From: Quillaja saponaria
Lineage: Eukaryota > Streptophyta > Magnoliopsida > Fabales > Quillajaceae
Length of the DNA stretch: 64,000 bases
Reading direction: 5' to 3'
NCBI GenBank assembly: GCA_029379385.1
Contig: CM055612.1
Span: 18,042,001 to 18,106,000 of the forward strand
Both the position numbers and the translations under genes were made by a program. The first letter of the stretch is position 1; each line of letters opens with the position of its first letter. The notes under the pieces were generated by a model. It saw only the letters and a program-made list of their open reading frames with translations. It did not search any database and had not been told where the DNA came from. Positions 60,303 to 64,000 of the stretch are shown in pieces.

Positions 60303-62410
60303 TTATGAATCTCGTCCACCATAGCGTCTTTGTCTTTGCTGAAATGAAGTTAAGGCCTCTACAAACTCAGCTTTCCCAAAATCAGGCCAGAGTTTTTGCA
60401 CAAAGAAAAGTTCAGTGTAGGCCAACTGCCACAAGAAGAAATTACTGACTCTAAGTTCCCCACTGGTTCGTATTAATAGATCTGGGTAAGGAAACTCAGT
60501 ACAGTTAGTTTCCAATTCCTGTTCAATTAGATTATCATTGATGTCTTCCAATTGAATAAGATCATCTTTTACTTTCTGAACAATACTTCTGCATGCTTGC
60601 ACAACATCATATTTCCCGCTGTAGCTAACTGCCACAATAAGTTGAAGTCTAGAATTGTCCTTTGTCATCTCTTCTGCCTTACTTATCAATGTCTGCAGAG
60701 ATTTCGGGAACTTTGATGAATCTCCAATAACAGATATTTGAATGCCTTCCCTGTTAGATAAGAGAATGATTAGATGGAACTCATGGAAGTGTTCTCAAAG
60801 TTCATTCAACCCTTAAAATAACAAGAGTGATTTGTTATTTGAAACTGTCATTATGATCATGATAGTCAATTTTGAATTTACCATTCATTCCCAAACAATC
60901 TAAAACAACAGTCTGCTATTTTCAAACCACTATTTGCAAGTCATGACTTCAAATTTTCTGCCACCCATTAGCCTCTTCCTCTTGAACCTCTGTTCAATTT
61001 TTCTGCATCATTTTTGTTACTTCAAGCTGAATATGGTTAAATTTACAGATAGGTTCAGTTAACAGGGCCCCTCAGGTGTTAAATATCTTTCTCACCCATG
61101 TAACAGTGTGTACCCTCTCTATTCCTCTTCCCCTCATTTTTTTTTTCCAATCCAAATCAGAGCTTGCATCTTTGTTCAAACACAAAACTGTTTGAATGAG
61201 ACTGTACAAGATGTGAGGATCCTGAAGATTGAATATCAGAGAACATCATGCCAGGCTACCATCAATAAATTATTCATGAGGCAGACATGAAAATCATCAA
61301 GCTCACATGCTTCAGTTTACAAAGAAGATATCTGTGAAGCAAACTAAAGTATAGCCAATCCCCATCATTTTACATCAGTACACCTATCTTAAATAATAAA
61401 CTAACTTTTCTCTGCTCAATTCAAAGAGAACAAGAGGAAGCATAGAAGGGTAGAAGATTGAGTCACAACTTTCTTTTCTTGGCCAAAAGACAAAAACAAA
61501 CCTTTTTTTATTTTATTTTCTCTCTCTCTCTCTATCTTTTGATCTATCAAATTTATTCTTCTTACTCATTTTTAGTCTTAAATAAGTTATGAGCTAAACA
61601 TCACACAGTAGCAATTACCAATTTACTACATACTCATTCAGAGATGAGACGAGAATAATAAAACATTAGAAAGTCTTCCTATAGCGATGACATGTTACCT
61701 TGCAAAATTTTCCATTTCAGAGGATATTACTCTTTCAAACAAACTCATCAAGAAATCAACTTCCACCTGACCCAAAATCAAAAGCTCATCGTTAGAATAA
61801 AAACAAAAAAACAAAACACTTATTCAGCATAAACAAAACATTAAAAAAAAAAAAAACACCCACTTTCAGATTAACAGTAAAGTAAAACAATAAGAACCAC
61901 AAGAATTTCAATTTTTGAGCTTTCACTTCCAAAATTAAGACTTTTTCTAAGCGAAATGCCACAAACCTTGGGTCTCAGCCAATTGTCATAAGAGAATGCG
62001 AAAACGGTGAGAACCTTAATTCCCCAACTACAACACAACTCAGTAAGCCCTCTCAGTGACCGCACACCGGCCTCATGTCCTGCGGAAGCCGGCAACCCTC
62101 GCTGGCGAGCCCACCTTGCATTTCCATCCATTATAATTGCAACATGCTTAGGGATAAGTTCTGGCCGAAGACCCGCCGGTAATTGGTTTTCCTCCGAGGA
62201 AGGGGTAATACAGTCATTTAACTGCCGGGCGGTCTGAGCCTGTTCTTTAACAGCTACATTTGCTGGAATTGGAAAAGTGGTGCGAAGTTTTGGATGACAG
62301 AGTGAAGAGAATCGGTGTGATTGAGATCTGGAATTGTTGGAACCTGAAGAACTGGGTTTCAATGGAGTAAGAGTGTTCTCAATTGGAATAGGGAAACGCA
62401 AGGATAGCAT
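60303..62410 (-). CDS. cis-prenyltransferase (dehydrodolichyl/undecaprenyl diphosphate synthase family), probably plastid
   Basis: It condenses isopentenyl diphosphate onto an allylic diphosphate in cis. Three exons: 62410-61967 (444 nt), 61766-61699 (68 nt), 60750-60303 (448 nt). Both introns (200 and 948 bp) are GT-AG, giving 319 residues and stop TAA. All family signatures are intact: [17 protein letters not shown] (residues 89-105, catalytic Asp95), FSYDNWLRP (139-147), [30 protein letters not shown], and [20 protein letters not shown] plus [10 protein letters not shown]. The first ~60 residues are Ser/Thr/Asn-rich with few acidic residues, like a plastid transit peptide. I prefer the ATG at 62410 because a TATA-like TTTAAAAG (62516-62524) and a G-box (62572-62577) lie between it and the in-frame ATG at 62593. 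Chain length cannot be predicted. It is the only intact host gene here. Confidence 0.93.
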
Positions 62411-62515
62411 TTTATTCCTGGATAGGATTAGTTTGCCGCCACAATCACAACAACTTGAAACTTGAAAGTCAAGAAATTGGAAGATAAAAAATGAGGCATT
62501 TGGGAACTGGGAGGC

Positions 62516-62577
62516 CCTTTTAAAGCAAGAAGTTTCCACTAGCAAGCCACGATTAGCCTGTGGTGACTGTCCACGTG
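62516..62577 (-). promoter_or_regulatory. CPT promoter: G-box and TATA-like box
   Basis: On the minus strand a CCACGTGG G-box (CACGTG at 62572-62577) lies about 50 bp upstream of a TTTAAAAG TATA-like box (62516-62524), and the ATG is about 105 bp further on. G-boxes bind bZIP/bHLH factors, often light-related. In pseudogene copy B the aligned site reads CCATATGG (about 4174), so the box is lost there. Confidence 0.55.
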
Positions 62578-62907
62578 GTCCAATTAGACACAACTAATCA
62601 ACATCTTTGGTTTGAAATTCTTTGATGTAATTTTCCACTAAGTTTATATCCACATGATATATAAATAAATAAAAATATGCAAATGACATCCATTCAAAAA
62701 ATTATTAGATTTAAAAATAAATATTTAATTTCTAGTTAATTTTTTTCATTTCATTTTTTGTAACTTCTCTTATTCCAGTTGATTGAATTGATAATTAAAA
62801 TAAAATTGTCACGAAAAAAATATCTACTAATTTACTAGAAGATAAGTGCACAAAGACCCTCTCATTTTTCTTGTCTTTTTTTTGTTAAAAACTGATGTTT
62901 TTAATTT

Positions 62908-63295
62908 GGCTTAATTACTATTTTAGTCTCTCAGATTGCCTCAGTTTTTAGCTAAGTTATTCAAAAATGTTTTTGGTCAATTTTATCCTCTAAGATTTGA
63001 AATTTTTCAATCAAGTTATATTATCTCATTCTTATGTTATGTATAAATAAAGTAATTTTACATAATTTAATGATAAAATAACAAAAAAAAAATTTATAAA
63101 ATATAAAAACAACTTATATATGTTTTTATCTTTATGTCAAGTGTGATTATTTTGTTAATTCATAACATGTAACGGAAAAATAATACTTGATTTAGAAATT
63201 TTGAATCTTGGAGGATAAAATTGACTGAAAAAAATTTTTGAAAACCAAACTGAAAACTAATATAATCTTGAAAGATTAAAACAGTAGATAAGTCT
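62908..63295. mobile_element. 388-bp MULE-type MITE upstream of CPT
   Basis: Imperfect long inverted repeats (about 150 bp each): GGCTTAATTACTATTTTAGT at left and, from the other strand, GACTTATCTACTGTTTTAAT at right; both arms carry GGTCAATTTTATCCTC/CAGTCAATTTTATCCTC. Probable 9-bp target duplication TTTTAATTT with imperfect partner TTTTATTTC. Segments B (about 4935) and C (about 49095) show the empty site. Its end resembles that of the 5.6-kb MULE (GGCTTAATTA). Non-coding. Confidence 0.85.
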
Positions 63296-63429
63296 TTTAT
63301 TTTCAATTTTTTTTTTTTTTTTTGCAGGAAAGAAGGGGCAAACTTCCTAGAATTCAAACTAACACATAAAGGCTACCCAAAAAAAACCACATTAAAATAA
63401 ATAATCCCACTAATATTCAACTTGGTCTT

Positions 63430-63562
63430 CAATTTTATTTTATTTTTTAGTCTTTATTTATTTTTATTTTTTTTGGTTTTTAGATGATCCTCACAAACTA
63501 TTTCACCCTAAATAGGCTACTCCAAGATTCGAACCTTTGACCTCTCTTATAATTAATTCTTT
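63430..63562 (-). repeat. tRNA-derived SINE upstream of CPT
   Basis: On the minus strand a box-B-like GGTTCGAATCTTGG is followed by a short body and an A-rich tail (the T-rich run 63430-63478 on the plus strand). Segments B (about 5085) and C (about 49215) lack this stretch between the TTGGTCTT and TTCCTTATTG landmarks, so it is an insertion unique to A. Confidence 0.6.
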
Positions 63563-64000
63563 ATTACGATTTGCTACTCCTATCATATCAATTTTCTATA
63601 ATTCAAGATTTCGACTAGACGAAAATTATCGCCTGTAGATTCTTTGTTTTTCATCTTTACTGGCTTAGAATACTATTTTTGTTCATTATTACATTATTAT
63701 TTTAATATCGAATTAGGTTTTTCTTCTTTCAAATTTTATTTGGATCATCAGAAAATCCAATTCATTTATAAAAAAAATCTTTAGTCAAGTCATTGACATT
63801 TAAGCTGGGAATGCATCCAATGGATTTAGTTGATTACTCTATACGCACATTGTGAGAGGGATTTAAAAAATAAAAATAAAAAACAAAACAAAATCTGAGA
63901 ACTAAGGCTTTAGAAAAAAATGCAATTTTTTTCATTACACGTCAACGTTCATTTTCTTAACCCTCTTCGAAAAAACTTATCAACTAATACTATGGGATCT

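Larger units (their letters stand above)
59909..64000. other. CPT segment A (intact copy with flanks)
   Basis: Parent-like copy of segments B and C. It runs from 3' flank (59909-60302) through the gene to a 5' flank with two insertions absent from B and C: a MULE MITE (62908-63295) and a SINE (about 63430-63562). It lacks about 500 bp of 5' flank that B and C share. Confidence 0.85.

Noticed and set aside
62411..62593. Upstream in-frame ATG extending CPT by 61 residues
   Set aside because: The TATA-like and G-box elements lie between this ATG and 62410. Copy B, at the matching position, does not keep the extension. The 62410 ATG already begins a plausible transit peptide.
63500..63545. tRNA gene
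   Set aside because: Only a box-B-like motif is present with an A-rich tail and no cloverleaf. A SINE explains it better.

Overview
The window is AT-rich plant nuclear DNA, almost certainly from a eudicot. The evidence is a plastid-type cis-prenyltransferase gene with short GT-AG introns, copia elements with initiator-tRNA-Met primer sites, MuDR-like elements and tRNA-derived SINEs. The species cannot be fixed from the sequence alone. It is an intergenic retrotransposon nest around one conserved gene.

Only one gene looks intact: a three-exon cis-prenyltransferase (CPT) on the minus strand at 60303-62410, 319 residues. Its surroundings (about 59.9-64.0 kb, segment A) recur twice as decayed paralogous segments. 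Segment B (3.2-6.3 kb, resuming at 22.7-23.0 kb) keeps exons 1-2 with two nonsense codons, a lost splice acceptor and a frameshift. Segment C (43.3-49.5 kb) keeps a frameshifted exon 3 split by a retrotransposon and has lost exons 1-2. The three copies serve as empty sites for each other, so many insertions can be bounded precisely.

Layout. 1-3230: 3' part of a plus-strand copia element. 3235-6342: CPT segment B with a ~1 kb unclassified insert. 6343-22694: minus-strand copia element (TSD AGTTA), split just before its gag zinc knuckle by a non-coding LTR element with LTRs of 3-3.7 kb (10644-20092, TSD TTTTA). 23616-27267: CACTA-like element carrying exon 1 of a SUMO-activating-enzyme SAE1 gene. 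27590-32960: gypsy RT/RNase H remnant split by a tandem array of four LTRs and three internal domains within a single TSD (ATAAG). 36.6-43.27 kb: plus-strand copia element with a Tourist-like MITE in gag. 43.3-49.5 kb: CPT segment C with a non-coding LTR element full of minisatellites (43739-46914) and a 725-bp MULE-type MITE (47757-48481). 50.5-52.5 kb: internally deleted gypsy element. 53543-59899: second copy of that 725-bp family, interrupted by a 5.6-kb MuDR-like element (53963-59606, 9-bp TSD) with a transposase gene and a GRF zinc-finger gene transcribed convergently from its two inverted repeats.

There is no operon-like logic. The genes are transposon genes, nearly all broken, plus the CPT gene, which should make cis-polyprenyl or short cis-prenyl diphosphates, probably in plastids. 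The most notable structures are the MuDR-like nest, the tandem LTR array, the minisatellite-bearing LTR element inside a CPT exon, and the captured SAE1 exon.
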